NCBI RefSeq assembly: GCF_900604335.1
Contig: NZ_UWOD01000002.1
Location: 744,001 to 808,000 of the forward strand
From: Intestinibacillus sp. Marseille-P6563
GTDB lineage: Bacteria; Bacillota; Clostridia; Oscillospirales; Butyricicoccaceae
DNA: 64,000 nt
Direction: 5' to 3'
Position numbers and translations under genes: made by a program. Shown piece by piece: positions 9,064-18,087 of the stretch; position 1 is the first letter of the stretch, and the number at the start of each line of letters is the position of its first letter. The notes beneath the pieces were generated by a model, which was not told where the DNA came from, searched no databases, and saw only the letters and a list, made by a program, of their open reading frames with translations.

Positions 9064-10254
9064 ATGGCAAATACCATGCGAGCATTCTATGTCGAAGCCG
9101 ACCACGAACCGCGCCCGGGCTATAAGATGAGCGAACGCGAATTAACGACCGGTCGTGCACTGCGCGGCAATCAGATCTGGCGGAACATCCGCGGATCGGT
9201 CACCGATCGTCCGATTCCGGTATGTGGCGAAGAGCAGGTCCTTATTAAAGTAGGCGCTGCCGGCATCTGCGGCACCGACGCTCACCTTTTGAAGAAAGAC
9301 GCTGATGGCTACTCGATGTACGATGGCCATTCCAAATATCCGATCATCACCGGCCATGAATTTTCGGGCGAGATCGTCGAAGTCGGCTCCAAGGTTAAGA
9401 AGCTAAAAGTCGGCGACTTGGTATCGGTAGAATCCATGCACTGGTGCGGCGAATGCGATGCTTGCCGCCGCGGCATGTTCAACCAGTGCAAAGACCTGGA
9501 AGAACCCGGCCTGACCTATGACGGTGGCTTTGCGGAGTATGCAACCGTGCATGCCAAGTACTGCTATCCGCTCAACGATATCATGAATTACTACGGCGGC
9601 GACAAGATGACCGCATTCGAACTGGGCGCAATGATCGAGCCCACCGGCGTTGCCTACAACGGTCTGTTTGTTCGCGGCGGCGGTATCCGCCCGGGCGGCC
9701 ATGTTGCCGTATTCGGCGCAGGCCCGATCGGTCTGGCAGCCATCTCGCTGATGAAGACCGCCGGCGCTGCTAAGTTGATCGCTTTTGAAAGCGTTCCAGA
9801 GCGCGTCGAACTGGCCAAGAAGTGCGGTGCTGACTATGTTTACGATCCCACGTCCTTCAAGTCTCCCGACGAGCAGGCTGAACTGCTGATGGACCTGACC
9901 AACGGCGCTGGCATCTCGCTGTTCGCTGAATGCGCAGGCGCTACCAAGTTCACCTACCCGGTTATGGGCAAGGCACTGGCGATCGGCGGCAAGACCGTGC
10001 AGATTGGCCATACGGTCGGCATCACCCCAGTTGACATCTTCAACTGGCAGTGGAACGCAGCCACGATTTCGGGCTCCAACGGCCAGTCTGGTCAGGGCAT
10101 CTATCCGGACGTTATCGCGCTGATGGCTTCGGGCCGCATCGATATGCGCAAGATGGTTACCGGCCGCTTCAACCTCGAGGACATCGAAGAAGGCATGAAG
10201 ATCACCGCTGGCAAGGTTCTGGTATCCACCAGCTACCCCCGTCTGAATAAGTAA
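9064..10254 (+). CDS. iolM: Zinc-dependent dehydrogenase, probable scyllo-inosose 3-dehydrogenase
   Basis: A 396-residue medium-chain dehydrogenase/reductase. Catalytic zinc residues are Cys69 and His98-Glu99, and the structural zinc site is Cys128, Cys131, Cys134 and Cys142. The NAD-binding GAGPIG loop is near 217-222. The long N-terminus before the GroES fold and the SMYDGHSKYP segment resemble proteins annotated as scyllo-inosose 3-dehydrogenase (IolM), which oxidises scyllo-inosose to the 3-dehydro compound in the Thermotoga-type inositol pathway. The next gene encodes an IolN-like hydrolase, which strengthens the call. A GGGAGGAA site precedes the ATG. Another polyol substrate remains possible; the fold assignment is certain. 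Confidence 0.75.
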   Translation: MANTMRAFYVEADHEPRPGYKMSERELTTGRALRGNQIWRNIRGSVTDRPIPVCGEEQVLIKVGAAGICGTDAHLLKKDADGYSMYDGHSKYPIITGHEFSGEIVEVGSKVKKLKVGDLVSVESMHWCGECDACRRGMFNQCKDLEEPGLTYDGGFAEYATVHAKYCYPLNDIMNYYGGDKMTAFELGAMIEPTGVAYNGLFVRGGGIRPGGHVAVFGAGPIGLAAISLMKTAGAAKLIAFESVPERVELAKKCGADYVYDPTSFKSPDEQAELLMDLTNGAGISLFAECAGATKFTYPVMGKALAIGGKTVQIGHTVGITPVDIFNWQWNAATISGSNGQSGQGIYPDVIALMASGRIDMRKMVTGRFNLEDIEEGMKITAGKVLVSTSYPRLNK

Positions 10255-10332
10255 GACCGTACGCATCCCGCGTATTTTGAAAGAACTCTCAAGCAACCCC
10301 AACCGACACACCTTATAAAGGAGGAAACAACA

Positions 10333-11295
10333 ATGAGCAAATGGAATCTGCCTGCAAAGGGCGGCCACATGGAAGCCCAGGACGGTATTTACTACCAGAA
10401 TATGACCACCAAGATGGTGGAAGAACGCCTGAAGAAGAATGACGTTATCCTGATCCCGGTTGGTTCGACCGAGAACCATGGTCCGTCCGCTCCGTACGGC
10501 GAAGATACATACCTCGACACCCGCCTGTGCGAACTGGTTGCCGAAAAGACCGGCTGCACCGTAGCAATGCCGATTTGGTATGGCTCGCATCCGTACCATC
10601 ACTTGGGCCAGAAGGGCACCATCATGATCCCGGAAAAGATCCTGGCTGACTACCTGGCTTACGTATTCGCAGGCTTCTGGAACACCGGCTTCCGCAAGAT
10701 GATCGTTGTCAATGGCCATGGCCAGGACTACGTTATCCCGCTGGCAATCCACACCTTCGGTAAGAAGTGGCAGGTACCGGGCATCATCCTGTACACCCAC
10801 TTCTGGAACTGCGCAGGCGACGAAATGTACACCAAGGACAAGGGTGGCCCCTACGACACTCCGTTTGTACATGCAGATGAAGTTGAGCAGTCCTGGTGCC
10901 TGGAACTGTTCCCGGAATTCATCCACATGGAAGATGCAATCAAGGTCGACAAGGCTCCGCTGCTGCCGGCAGGCCACATCAACACCTCGGCAGAAGACGG
11001 CGCAGGCCCGATCAAGTGGTACAATGCATTTGGTTCTTGTGGTATGGAATGCATCTGCCAGCCGCAGGGCGTTATCGGTGACGCACGCATGGCAGACGGC
11101 AAGAAGGCGGAAGCTGGCGTAGAGCGTACGCTCGATTACCTCGAGAAGCTGGTCAACGACATCCTCGAGAAGTATCCGGCTGGCACGCTGCCGCCGATCG
11201 ATATGATGACTCAGCGCGACCGCGCCGACATCGAAGCAGTCATCAAGGGGCCGAACGAACCGGGCGGCCGTCATATTTACACCCTGGCTTACTAA
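10333..11295 (+). CDS. iolN: Creatininase-family hydrolase, probable 3-dehydro-scyllo-inosose hydrolase
   Basis: A 320-residue protein of the creatininase/creatinine amidohydrolase fold. Metal ligands are visible: Glu47-x-His49 with Asp58 nine residues on, His129 in NGHGQD, and the acidic HADEVE block near 180. In the Thermotoga-type inositol pathway a protein of this family (IolN) opens the ring of 3-dehydro-scyllo-inosose to give 5-dehydro-L-gluconate. The gene follows the IolM-like gene by 78 bases and has an AAAGGAGGA site. The adjacency of an MDR dehydrogenase and this hydrolase, with iolG and iolI 9-16 kb away, supports the role. A creatininase-like amidase on another substrate is the alternative. 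Confidence 0.72.
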   Translation: MSKWNLPAKGGHMEAQDGIYYQNMTTKMVEERLKKNDVILIPVGSTENHGPSAPYGEDTYLDTRLCELVAEKTGCTVAMPIWYGSHPYHHLGQKGTIMIPEKILADYLAYVFAGFWNTGFRKMIVVNGHGQDYVIPLAIHTFGKKWQVPGIILYTHFWNCAGDEMYTKDKGGPYDTPFVHADEVEQSWCLELFPEFIHMEDAIKVDKAPLLPAGHINTSAEDGAGPIKWYNAFGSCGMECICQPQGVIGDARMADGKKAEAGVERTLDYLEKLVNDILEKYPAGTLPPIDMMTQRDRADIEAVIKGPNEPGGRHIYTLAY

Positions 11296-11310
11296 GATTG
11301 ACTTTATATT

Positions 11311-11371
11311 GCCTCCGGCGGATGCAGGGGCGCTGCCCCTGCACCCCGCCCGCTTTTTCGAAAAGCGGGGC
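11311..11371 (+). repeat. REP-like double-hairpin intergenic element
   Basis: Two adjacent hairpins lie between iolN and the next dehydrogenase gene. One is TGCAGGGGC / GCCCCTGCA (11323-11343, 3-base loop) and the other CCCGCTTTT / AAAAGCGGG (11349-11369, 3-base loop), preceded by GCCTCCGGCGG. The GC-rich, symmetric layout resembles dispersed REP-type repeats of gut Clostridia (from memory). Copy number cannot be checked here; no second copy was noticed in the window. It may also reduce read-through. Confidence 0.55.
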
Positions 11372-11408
11372 AAAACATACCTGTGAAATTTGAAAGGAGA
11401 TACTCGTT

Positions 11409-12491
11409 ATGACCAATCGTCCTACCAAGTGCAAAGCTGCATTTATGCATGGTCCGTTCGACCTGCGCATTGAAGAACTCGAACTGCCGCCGCTCAAGCC
11501 CAATCAGGTTCTGATTAAGCTCCGTGCTTGCGGTATCTGCCAGTCTGACGTAGAATGCTTCGAAGGTCTGTCGGCAGAAGGCCGTTACGACCTGGGCCCC
11601 TACACCCCGGGTCATGAATGGGTTGGTACTGCGGTAGAAGTCGGCAGCGACTGCACCTCGGTTAAGGTTGGCAACAAGGTTGTAGGCGACTGCGTACTGC
11701 CCTGCCATCAGTGTGCAAACTGCAAGGACGGCAAAATGTCCTCGGCTTGCCTGAACATGCGTGAAGTTGGTTTCCGTCCGGACTCTCCTGGCGGCTTCGG
11801 CGAATACATGATTCTGGAAGAAGCTTACACCCATGTCATCCCGGACGACTGGTCGGATGAAATCGGTATCTTCGTTGAGAACTTCAACGTAGGTTACTGG
11901 GGCGTATGGGGCAATGGCTGCAATCCGGACGCTTCGGACGACTGCGCCATCATCGGCGGCGGCCCGATCGGCTGCTCGGCTGCTATGGTTTGCGCAACCT
12001 CTGGTGCAAATGTAATCGTTATCGACCCGGTAGAATCCCGTCGTGAAAATGCACTCAAGTATGGTGCAAATGTAACGGTTGACTCGTCCAAGTTCACCGA
12101 GCCCGGCGCTCTGGAAGCAGAACTGAAGCGTCTGACTGGCGGCCGTGGCCCGTCTGTTATCATCGAATGCTCGGGTAACGACAATGGTATCGCTTCGCTG
12201 TTCGACATCGCTGGCCACTCGGCTCGCGTTGGTGTGGTTGGCCACTCCATCGGCCGTAAGGTTCCGGTTGAAATCGGCAAGACCATCTGGAAGACTCTGC
12301 ACATCGCAGGTTCCGGCGGCACGACCAACTGGTTCCCGCGCACCATCCGCTTCATGTCCAAGATCAAGGACAAGTATGACTTCAAGGCTCTGGTTTCTCA
12401 CTACTACAAGTTTGAGGACCTCGACGAAGCCATGAAGATGGCTCAGAACAAGGCAGTTGCTCGCAAGGTTATGCTCACCTTCGACGACTAA
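11409..12491 (+). CDS. Zinc-dependent MDR dehydrogenase (sorbitol/threonine dehydrogenase-like)
   Basis: A 360-residue medium-chain dehydrogenase. The catalytic zinc site is Cys44 and His69-Glu70, the structural zinc site Cys99, Cys102, Cys105 and Cys114, and the dinucleotide loop GGGPIG is near 180-185. It probably interconverts a polyol and a keto-sugar with NAD(H). It follows the IolM/IolN-like genes in the same direction and its own terminator closes the unit, so it likely acts on an intermediate of the same pathway (for example a dehydrogluconate or another inosose). The exact substrate is not readable from sequence. An AAAGGAGA site precedes the ATG. Confidence 0.8.
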   Translation: MTNRPTKCKAAFMHGPFDLRIEELELPPLKPNQVLIKLRACGICQSDVECFEGLSAEGRYDLGPYTPGHEWVGTAVEVGSDCTSVKVGNKVVGDCVLPCHQCANCKDGKMSSACLNMREVGFRPDSPGGFGEYMILEEAYTHVIPDDWSDEIGIFVENFNVGYWGVWGNGCNPDASDDCAIIGGGPIGCSAAMVCATSGANVIVIDPVESRRENALKYGANVTVDSSKFTEPGALEAELKRLTGGRGPSVIIECSGNDNGIASLFDIAGHSARVGVVGHSIGRKVPVEIGKTIWKTLHIAGSGGTTNWFPRTIRFMSKIKDKYDFKALVSHYYKFEDLDEAMKMAQNKAVARKVMLTFDD

Positions 12492-12500
12492 TAAAAATAC

Positions 12501-12530
12501 AAAAGCCTTCCCTGAAAAGGGAAGGCTTTT
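12501..12530 (+). terminator. Rho-independent terminator after dehydrogenase unit
   Basis: A 12-base stem (AAAAGCCTTCCC / GGGAAGGCTTTT) with a 6-base loop is followed by a run of T. It starts 10 bases after the dehydrogenase stop and closes the iolM-iolN-dehydrogenase unit. Confidence 0.93.
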
Positions 12531-12617
12531 TTTAATGCTCTAAATCTTCCCAATATTTTCAACTTATGATATATTTAAAGTAGGTAAATTCATCCACCTT
12601 CATATGGAGGTCCTATC

Positions 12618-12848
12618 ATGGTATATCTTCTCTCATTTCTCTGGGGTGCTTTCCTTGTTTTCATTACGATTCTTGCACTAGGCAATCTGTTATTCCCTAG
12701 CAAATTATGGAAACCATTCGACGCATGGAAGGCACGTATAACGCCTTCCCCTGGCTATTTTTTCATGCAGCGCGTAAGTGGATTTGTTGCGTTCATATTC
12801 TGTATCGTCCTTTGGTATCTGTTTTACCTTGCAAATTTCCCATCGTAA
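12618..12848 (+). CDS. Small two-TM membrane protein
   Basis: A 76-residue protein with two predicted membrane segments, about residues 3-25 and 52-72, joined by a basic loop (KLWKPFDAWKARITPSPG). A clean GGAGG site lies 7 bases before the ATG, and terminators stand on both sides, so it is a single-gene unit. It vaguely resembles the short DUF6199-type membrane proteins, but I do not claim membership. The function is unknown. Confidence 0.7.
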   Translation: MVYLLSFLWGAFLVFITILALGNLLFPSKLWKPFDAWKARITPSPGYFFMQRVSGFVAFIFCIVLWYLFYLANFPS

Positions 12849-12851
12849 AGC

Positions 12852-12883
12852 AAAAAGAGGAAACCGGTTGGTTTCCTCTTTTT
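12852..12883. terminator. Bidirectional terminator between convergent genes
   Basis: A 14-base perfect stem (AAAAAGAGGAAACC / GGTTTCCTCTTTTT) with a GGTT loop has an A-run on one side and a T-run on the other. It lies between the small membrane protein gene (+) and the DUF308 gene (-). Confidence 0.92.
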
Positions 12884-12898
12884 CTCTCATCTGATTTC

Positions 12899-13441
12899 TC
12901 AGGGTCTCCTTCCGATGGGGCTGATGGCCATCACAATGCCGTCCATTCCCAGCAAAACGAGATATGCACTGGCAAAATATCGCAGTGTGGATAAAGTAAG
13001 CCATGGACTGAACAACATCATAAAACCTAAAATCAGACCGGCTATACTAATCACCAGCGTGAAGGTATACATCCCATTGCCTGCAACCCTGCGGATATGG
13101 GGCAAATGTGTCAATTTGGAAATGCAATGCGCAATAAACCAAATGGGGAACAGCAAGGTCAGCACCAGCGCTCCTGCCGCAGGATAGACCAGCAGCATGA
13201 TGCCAGACATGACGCTGAGGATGCCAGAGATCAGGGAAATCACCGGACTCAAACCAGTATAGCGCTCAATTTGGATATACATGATAATATCCGCAATCCC
13301 CATGATCACCGCAGCCATACCATAGGCCAAAACCATGCCTGTCATCGCAACTTGAGGATGCATAAATGCCCATATGCCCAAAACGACGAACGCAATACCG
13401 GCAATCAGTTCGAGCCATCCAAAGCCGGAAAGCTTTTTCAT
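12899..13441 (-). CDS. HdeD/DUF308 family membrane protein
   Basis: A 180-residue integral membrane protein with about six hydrophobic segments and internal similarity between its halves. It starts with a Gly-rich helix (WLELIAGIAFVVLGIWAF) typical of the HdeD/DUF308 family. Members are linked to acid stress in enterobacteria, but the biochemical role is unknown. The start overlaps the ftsH stop by 4 bases (13438-13441), so translation is coupled to ftsH. This suggests a membrane-protein quality-control or stress context, by inference. Confidence 0.75.
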   Translation of the reverse strand: MKKLSGFGWLELIAGIAFVVLGIWAFMHPQVAMTGMVLAYGMAAVIMGIADIIMYIQIERYTGLSPVISLISGILSVMSGIMLLVYPAAGALVLTLLFPIWFIAHCISKLTHLPHIRRVAGNGMYTFTLVISIAGLILGFMMLFSPWLTLSTLRYFASAYLVLLGMDGIVMAISPIGRRP

Positions 13442-15267
13442 TGTTCATCCTCTCCTCTTTTTAAAATTTGCATAAACTCTTCGCCGGTGATGGTTTCTTT
13501 CTCATAAAGGAAGCTGGCTAGTTCATCCAGCATCGCTCGATTTTCCTGCAAAATCTTTTTGGCCTTTTCATGCTGCGTTTTTACCAATTCGACGACCTTC
13601 TGATCTATTTCCTTTTGGGTATCCGGCGAACAGTTCAAAGACGCATCGCCACCCAAATACTGATTATTTACCGTTTCCATTGCCACCATATCAAAGGTAT
13701 CGCTCATGCCATACCGGCTGATCATGGCCCGTGCCAATTTGGTAGCCTGTTCAATATCGTTGGACGCGCCGGTCGTCACAGAACCGAACACAATCTCTTC
13801 GGCTGCTCGTCCGCCGGTATAAACGGCAATTTTGTTTTCTAGTTCCTGTTTCGTCATCAGATATTTATCGCCGGTCTCCACCTGCATGGTATATCCAAGC
13901 GCCCCAGATGTGCGGGGAATGATCGTAATCTTCTGCACTGGAGCCGAATTGGTCTGTTTGGCTGCAACCAGAGCATGCCCGATTTCATGATAGGCGACCA
14001 ATTTCTTTTCCTGGTCGGACAGGACCGCGTTTTTCTTTTGATACCCAGCAATGACGACTTCGATGCTTTCTTCCAAATCGGCTTGCTCTACCATCGTGCG
14101 CCCGCTGCGTACGGCCCGCAGCGCTGCTTCATTGATGATATTCGCCAGTTCTGCGCCCGAGGCGCCCGAGGCCATGCGGGCGATGGTATGAAAATCCACA
14201 TCTTCTGCTGTCTTGATTTTTTTGGCATGCACTTTCAAAATCGCTTCTCGGCCCTGTAAATCCGGCAATTCTACCGGGACTCGTCGATCAAAGCGGCCCG
14301 GACGGGTCAGCGCCGGATCCAAAGACTCCGGACGGTTGGTCGCTGCCAGGATGATCACGCCGGTGTTTTCTTCGAAACCGTCCATCTCGGTGAGAAGCTG
14401 ATTGAGCGTCTGCTCGCGTTCATCGTTACCGCCATAACCGCCCGAATTTCGCTTCTGACCAATGGCATCGATCTCGTCGATGAATACAATACACGGCGCT
14501 TTTTCCTTGGCCTGCTTGAACAGGTCGCGTACCTTCGAAGCGCCCATGCCAACAAACATCTCGACAAATTCCGAGCCCGAGATCGAGAAAAAGGGGACGT
14601 TTGCTTCGCCGGCCACGGCTTTGGCCAGCATGGTTTTACCGGTACCCGGAGGGCCTACCAGCAAAATGCCCTTGGGCATGGAAGCGCCTGCTTCGGTATA
14701 TTTGTTGGGATTGTGCAAATAATCCACGATTTCTGCGAGGCTTTCTTTTGCTTCATCTTCCCCGGCAACATCGGCAAACCGGATGCCCTTGGTAGATTGT
14801 ACATAGACTTTGGCATTGCTCTTTCCCATTCCAAAAGAAAGGGAGTTCTTGCCGCCAGCCTGTTCCATCAATTTTTTGCGCATGTACTGCCCCAGTCCGA
14901 CAAAAATCAGGATCGGCAACACAAACGTCAGCACAAAACTCCAAATCGGAGAAATGGGTTCTTCCATGACCCGGTCAAACTTGGCGCCCGAAGCATGCAG
15001 ACGCTCGGTCAGAGTGGGGTCCTCCATGGGGCCGGTTGTATAAACGGTGTTTTCTTCCTTGTCGGTGAAGATAATTTGAGTATCCTCGACCTGCACGGTG
15101 CCGATATCCTTTTCATCGATCATATCCATAAATGTGCCGTAGTCCACTTCCACCGCTTGTTTCTGATACAACATAGGTGTGACCAGCGCGTTAAAGAGCA
15201 GAATGATCAGCATTACAATACAGTAATAGTAAATTAAGGGCTTTTTGGGGGATTGAACTTCTTTCAT
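13438..15267 (-). CDS. ftsH: ATP-dependent zinc metalloprotease FtsH
   Basis: A 609-residue membrane-anchored AAA+ protease that degrades unstable membrane and cytosolic proteins. Two N-terminal membrane segments (about 12-32 and 108-128) flank an extracytoplasmic domain. The AAA module has Walker A GPPGTGKT near 205, Walker [13 protein letters not shown] and an arginine-finger region ([21 protein letters not shown]). The zinc motif HEIGH is near 425. The length is normal for a compact Firmicutes FtsH. It overlaps by 4 bases both the upstream coiled-coil gene and the downstream DUF308 gene, forming a tight three-gene operon. It has an AAAGGAGA ribosome site. Confidence 0.97.
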   Translation of the reverse strand: MKEVQSPKKPLIYYYCIVMLIILLFNALVTPMLYQKQAVEVDYGTFMDMIDEKDIGTVQVEDTQIIFTDKEENTVYTTGPMEDPTLTERLHASGAKFDRVMEEPISPIWSFVLTFVLPILIFVGLGQYMRKKLMEQAGGKNSLSFGMGKSNAKVYVQSTKGIRFADVAGEDEAKESLAEIVDYLHNPNKYTEAGASMPKGILLVGPPGTGKTMLAKAVAGEANVPFFSISGSEFVEMFVGMGASKVRDLFKQAKEKAPCIVFIDEIDAIGQKRNSGGYGGNDEREQTLNQLLTEMDGFEENTGVIILAATNRPESLDPALTRPGRFDRRVPVELPDLQGREAILKVHAKKIKTAEDVDFHTIARMASGASGAELANIINEAALRAVRSGRTMVEQADLEESIEVVIAGYQKKNAVLSDQEKKLVAYHEIGHALVAAKQTNSAPVQKITIIPRTSGALGYTMQVETGDKYLMTKQELENKIAVYTGGRAAEEIVFGSVTTGASNDIEQATKLARAMISRYGMSDTFDMVAMETVNNQYLGGDASLNCSPDTQKEIDQKVVELVKTQHEKAKKILQENRAMLDELASFLYEKETITGEEFMQILKRGEDEQ

Positions 15268-15683
15268 GTTGTTCTCCTTTCTTCTGTTTGCCTCTGCGCA
15301 TCCATCGCATCCATGGAAAGCAGCAGCGCTCTGTCTGCGGCCTGGTATGCGAAATCCAACGCATACTCTGCCAGCAGGATTTTTTGTTCCACAATTGTTT
15401 CTGGACTATCCGTTTCAATCGTCTGAATTTGCGCCTGTGTGTCCTGTATGATCTGTTCGATCTGCCGGTATCCCCGATTCAAGACGGAAACCAAACCGGC
15501 TTTGGAACGCCATAAGTTTTCTCGCAACGTGGCTTCGTACGCAGCATATTCCCGTTGCATCGCTTCTATTTGCTGCTGCAACTGGTTGTGATCGGCCGTC
15601 TGGCTGATGTGAACACGGTTGTGCAGTTTGGTCAGCCGTTCATCCAGCTGACACAATTTCATAGAAAGAATTTCATGGGACAT
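15264..15683 (-). CDS. Coiled-coil protein of unknown function upstream of ftsH
   Basis: A 139-residue, largely helical, Gln- and Glu-rich protein with heptad-like spacing over about residues 5-110 (KLCQLDERLTKLHNRV and a later QIQTIET stretch). It has no signal peptide or membrane segment. A GGGAGG site precedes the ATG. Its stop overlaps the ftsH start by 4 bases, so it is translationally coupled to the protease, perhaps as a partner. I do not recognise a family. Confidence 0.7.
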   Translation of the reverse strand: MSHEILSMKLCQLDERLTKLHNRVHISQTADHNQLQQQIEAMQREYAAYEATLRENLWRSKAGLVSVLNRGYRQIEQIIQDTQAQIQTIETDSPETIVEQKILLAEYALDFAYQAADRALLLSMDAMDAQRQTEERRTT

Positions 15684-15760
15684 GTCTGCACCTCCTCCCT
15701 ACTTGTTATTATAAGCAGCCGCATGGAAGCGCTCAATTATCACAAATCTGGCGCTGTATA

Positions 15761-15809
15761 GACAAAAAAACCGGAGTGTAAAAAAACTTTACACTCCGGT
15801 TTTTTTGTC
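15761..15809. terminator. Very long bidirectional hairpin terminator
   Basis: A 22-base perfect stem (15761-15782 / 15788-15809) has poly-A and poly-T arms and a 5-base loop. It stands between the promoter side of the ftsH operon and the 3' end of the tetR-type gene, so it mainly terminates the latter on the minus strand. Confidence 0.88.
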
Positions 15810-15827
15810 AAACCAATCCTTTCGGTT

Positions 15828-16364
15828 TTATTGCAAGGGCGAGATCCCTTCTGTCATCAGGCAATACGCGATATGTACAATTTGATCCAGATTTTTGGTA
15901 TCTGCCTCTGTCCAATTTCTCATCAGCCCTAAAATGGCCTGGCTGTGATAGCGCAGGATGAGCCCCACCTCCGCACGGGTACAGTTCGGATAAAGGCCTT
16001 CTTCATCGCAGACCCGCTCAAAAAGGCGCTGGATATACTGGGTAAAATAGCGTTCCAACTCGTCCCGGTAATTGCTTTCCATCCCCTTTTTCATATACGG
16101 CATGGAGTTGATCCCCAGGACAAACAGGCATCGCAATTTTGCCTCTCCGCTGTCCAGCGCTTTGGCTTCTAACACCGTGCGCTCAATATCCTGCTCAAAA
16201 ATCCAGCGGAACAACGCCGGAATATCTTCAAAATGATAATAAAAGGCTTGCCGGGTAATCTGACACGCATCAACCAGATCGGTTACCGTCAGCTTTTTTA
16301 CACCTTTTTCTATCAAAAGTTTTTTTGCCGCGGTGGCAATCACTTCTTTCATATCGCTGGCCAC
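15828..16364 (-). CDS. TetR/AcrR-family regulator
   Basis: A TetR-type repressor with an N-terminal helix-turn-helix (KKLTVTDLVDACQITRQAFYYHF) and a helical ligand-binding C-terminal domain. GTG 16364 (178 residues) is preferred because GGGAGG lies 7 bases upstream; an in-frame ATG at 16388 would add 8 residues but has no ribosome site. It stands alone between terminators, with the alanine/glycine symporter gene upstream on the same strand. Whether it controls that gene or a distant one is not evident. Confidence 0.85.
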   Translation of the reverse strand: MASDMKEVIATAAKKLLIEKGVKKLTVTDLVDACQITRQAFYYHFEDIPALFRWIFEQDIERTVLEAKALDSGEAKLRCLFVLGINSMPYMKKGMESNYRDELERYFTQYIQRLFERVCDEEGLYPNCTRAEVGLILRYHSQAILGLMRNWTEADTKNLDQIVHIAYCLMTEGISPLQ

Positions 16365-16467
16365 TGTGGTTCCTCCCATGGTATCCATGCCGAATTGATA
16401 TCAAGGATATCTTATCATTATCCTTCGGGGTTTGCAAGCGGGATGCTTTCCCGTAAGCTGAAACAAA

Positions 16468-16497
16468 AAAACGTCCCGCAAACAAGCGGGACGTTTT
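16468..16497 (-). terminator. Terminator of the AGCS symporter gene
   Basis: A 12-base stem (AAAACGTCCCGC / GCGGGACGTTTT) with a 6-base loop lies 4 bases beyond the symporter stop, with an A-run on the + strand that becomes a T-run on the minus transcript. Confidence 0.92.
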
Positions 16498-16500
16498 CTC

Positions 16501-17922
16501 TTATTTCCATTCGTCGGTGTTGTAAAGTCCAATATCTTTTGCGCGGAATACCGGGTCTTGTCCCCGCTTACGCTGCAAATCGTAATCGTGGAGCGCCCGC
16601 AGCGCGATATTGCCCAGCAGAACGATGGCAAAGATATTCACGATCGACATAAAGCCCATCAGGATATCCGCCAGGTTCCATACCGTCGAGAAGTCGGCCT
16701 GTGCGCCCAGGAAAATCGCAATCAGGCAGGTGATACGGAATGCGTTAAGAAGGACTTTGTTATCCTTGATAAAACGCAGATTGGATTCCGTATAATAGTA
16801 GTTGCCCACCAAGCTGGAAAAGGCAAAGAAGAAAATTGCAAGGGTGATAAAATGAATGCCCAGTTCCCCGAAGGTCGTGTGTACGGCGCGCTGCACATAC
16901 GAAATATCCTCGCTTGCCGGTACGCCGGATACCAGCAGGATCATTGCCGTTGTCGAGCAGATGACCAATGTATCCAAAAAGACCGACAGCGTCTGGATGA
17001 GGCCCTGCTTAACCGGGTGGGATACCACCGCGGTTGCCGCAGCATTGGGCGCCGAACCCATACCAGCTTCGTTGGAGAACAGGCCGCGCTTGATGCCGAT
17101 GACGACAGCGCTGCCGGCAAAGCCGCCAAAGATGGCCTGCATGTTAAATGCTTCACGGAAGATGGTCGCAAATACACCCGGTACGGCCGACAGGTGGGTG
17201 AAGAACATCACCAGGCCGATCAGGATATAACCGCCTGCCATCACCGGTACGATCACCGATGTGATAGTACTGATGCGGTGTACGCCGCCAAAAATGACTA
17301 GGCCAGTCAGCACGGCCAGCAGTAGGCCGACCAGCATCGGCAGCGCGGTTTGATCATAATGCGGGACATAATATTTAATCGCAGACGAGATATTAAACGA
17401 TTGCAGGCCATTGAAGCCATAAGCAAAGCACAAAATCAGCAGCACCGAGAAGATGCAGCCCAGCCAGCGCTTGCCCAGACCACGCTGAATGTAATACGCC
17501 GGACCGCCGCGGAACGAGTTGCCATCCTTAATCTTATAGATCTGTGCCAGGGTGGATTCGATGAATGCCGATGCACCGCCAATAACCGCCATCAGCCACA
17601 TCCAGAAAACAGCACCCGGACCACCGGCGGCAATGGCTGCCGCAATACCGGCGATATTGCCGGTGCCGACGCGCGATGCGGTGGAGATCATCAAAGCCTG
17701 AAAAGACGATACTTGACGTTGACCGTCTTTTTTCTCGGCGCGTTCCCGCAGAATCTTGCGTACATCCCCAATGCGGCGAATCTGTACCGCACCGGTACGG
17801 ATGGTGAAATAGACACCTGCCAGAATCAGTAAAAAGATCAGCAGTTTGCTATACATAAAATTATTCAGTGGGGTCAAGACCAAATTATTGATTTGGTCGA
17901 TCATACGGTTGATTGCCTCCAT
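16501..17922 (-). CDS. Alanine/glycine:cation symporter (AGCS family)
   Basis: A 473-residue sodium- or proton-coupled amino acid carrier with about 11 membrane helices. Family hallmarks include TGNIAGIAAAIAAGGPGAVFWMW-type residues near 95-120, the following AFIESTLAQIYK segment, and GVPASEDISYVQ. It imports alanine or glycine across the cytoplasmic membrane. It is a single-gene unit with a promoter at 17978-18006 and a terminator right after the stop. An AAGGG ribosome site precedes the ATG. The family is certain; the amino acid preference is not. Confidence 0.93.
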   Translation of the reverse strand: MEAINRMIDQINNLVLTPLNNFMYSKLLIFLLILAGVYFTIRTGAVQIRRIGDVRKILRERAEKKDGQRQVSSFQALMISTASRVGTGNIAGIAAAIAAGGPGAVFWMWLMAVIGGASAFIESTLAQIYKIKDGNSFRGGPAYYIQRGLGKRWLGCIFSVLLILCFAYGFNGLQSFNISSAIKYYVPHYDQTALPMLVGLLLAVLTGLVIFGGVHRISTITSVIVPVMAGGYILIGLVMFFTHLSAVPGVFATIFREAFNMQAIFGGFAGSAVVIGIKRGLFSNEAGMGSAPNAAATAVVSHPVKQGLIQTLSVFLDTLVICSTTAMILLVSGVPASEDISYVQRAVHTTFGELGIHFITLAIFFFAFSSLVGNYYYTESNLRFIKDNKVLLNAFRITCLIAIFLGAQADFSTVWNLADILMGFMSIVNIFAIVLLGNIALRALHDYDLQRKRGQDPVFRAKDIGLYNTDEWK

Positions 17923-17977
17923 GGATTCCCTTCTTTCTTTTCATTTCCCCGACCTGGTTGTCCATAGTCGTATTTCC

Positions 17978-18006
17978 ATAATACCGTAGAATCCTCGGAA
18001 AAGCAA
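17978..18006 (-). promoter_or_regulatory. Promoter of the AGCS symporter gene
   Basis: On the minus strand TTGCTT (18001-18006) and TATTAT (17978-17983) are separated by 17 bases, about 55 bases before the start codon. Confidence 0.6.
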
Positions 18007-18087
18007 ACATTTTCGCGGTCTATTTGCAGGATTTGTTTGATTTCAACAATCTTTTGCATAATATTTCGTGATGCAGAGCCGCCTTTT

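Noticed and set aside
8721-9105. Small ORFs in the region upstream of iolM
   Set aside because: AT-rich frames with no ribosome sites; they overlap the inverted repeats and are better read as regulatory DNA.
9403-11373. A 656-residue open frame on the minus strand across iolM and iolN
   Set aside because: It is antisense to two genes with clear zinc and metal motifs, has no ribosome site and no recognisable domain. Such frames arise from codon bias.
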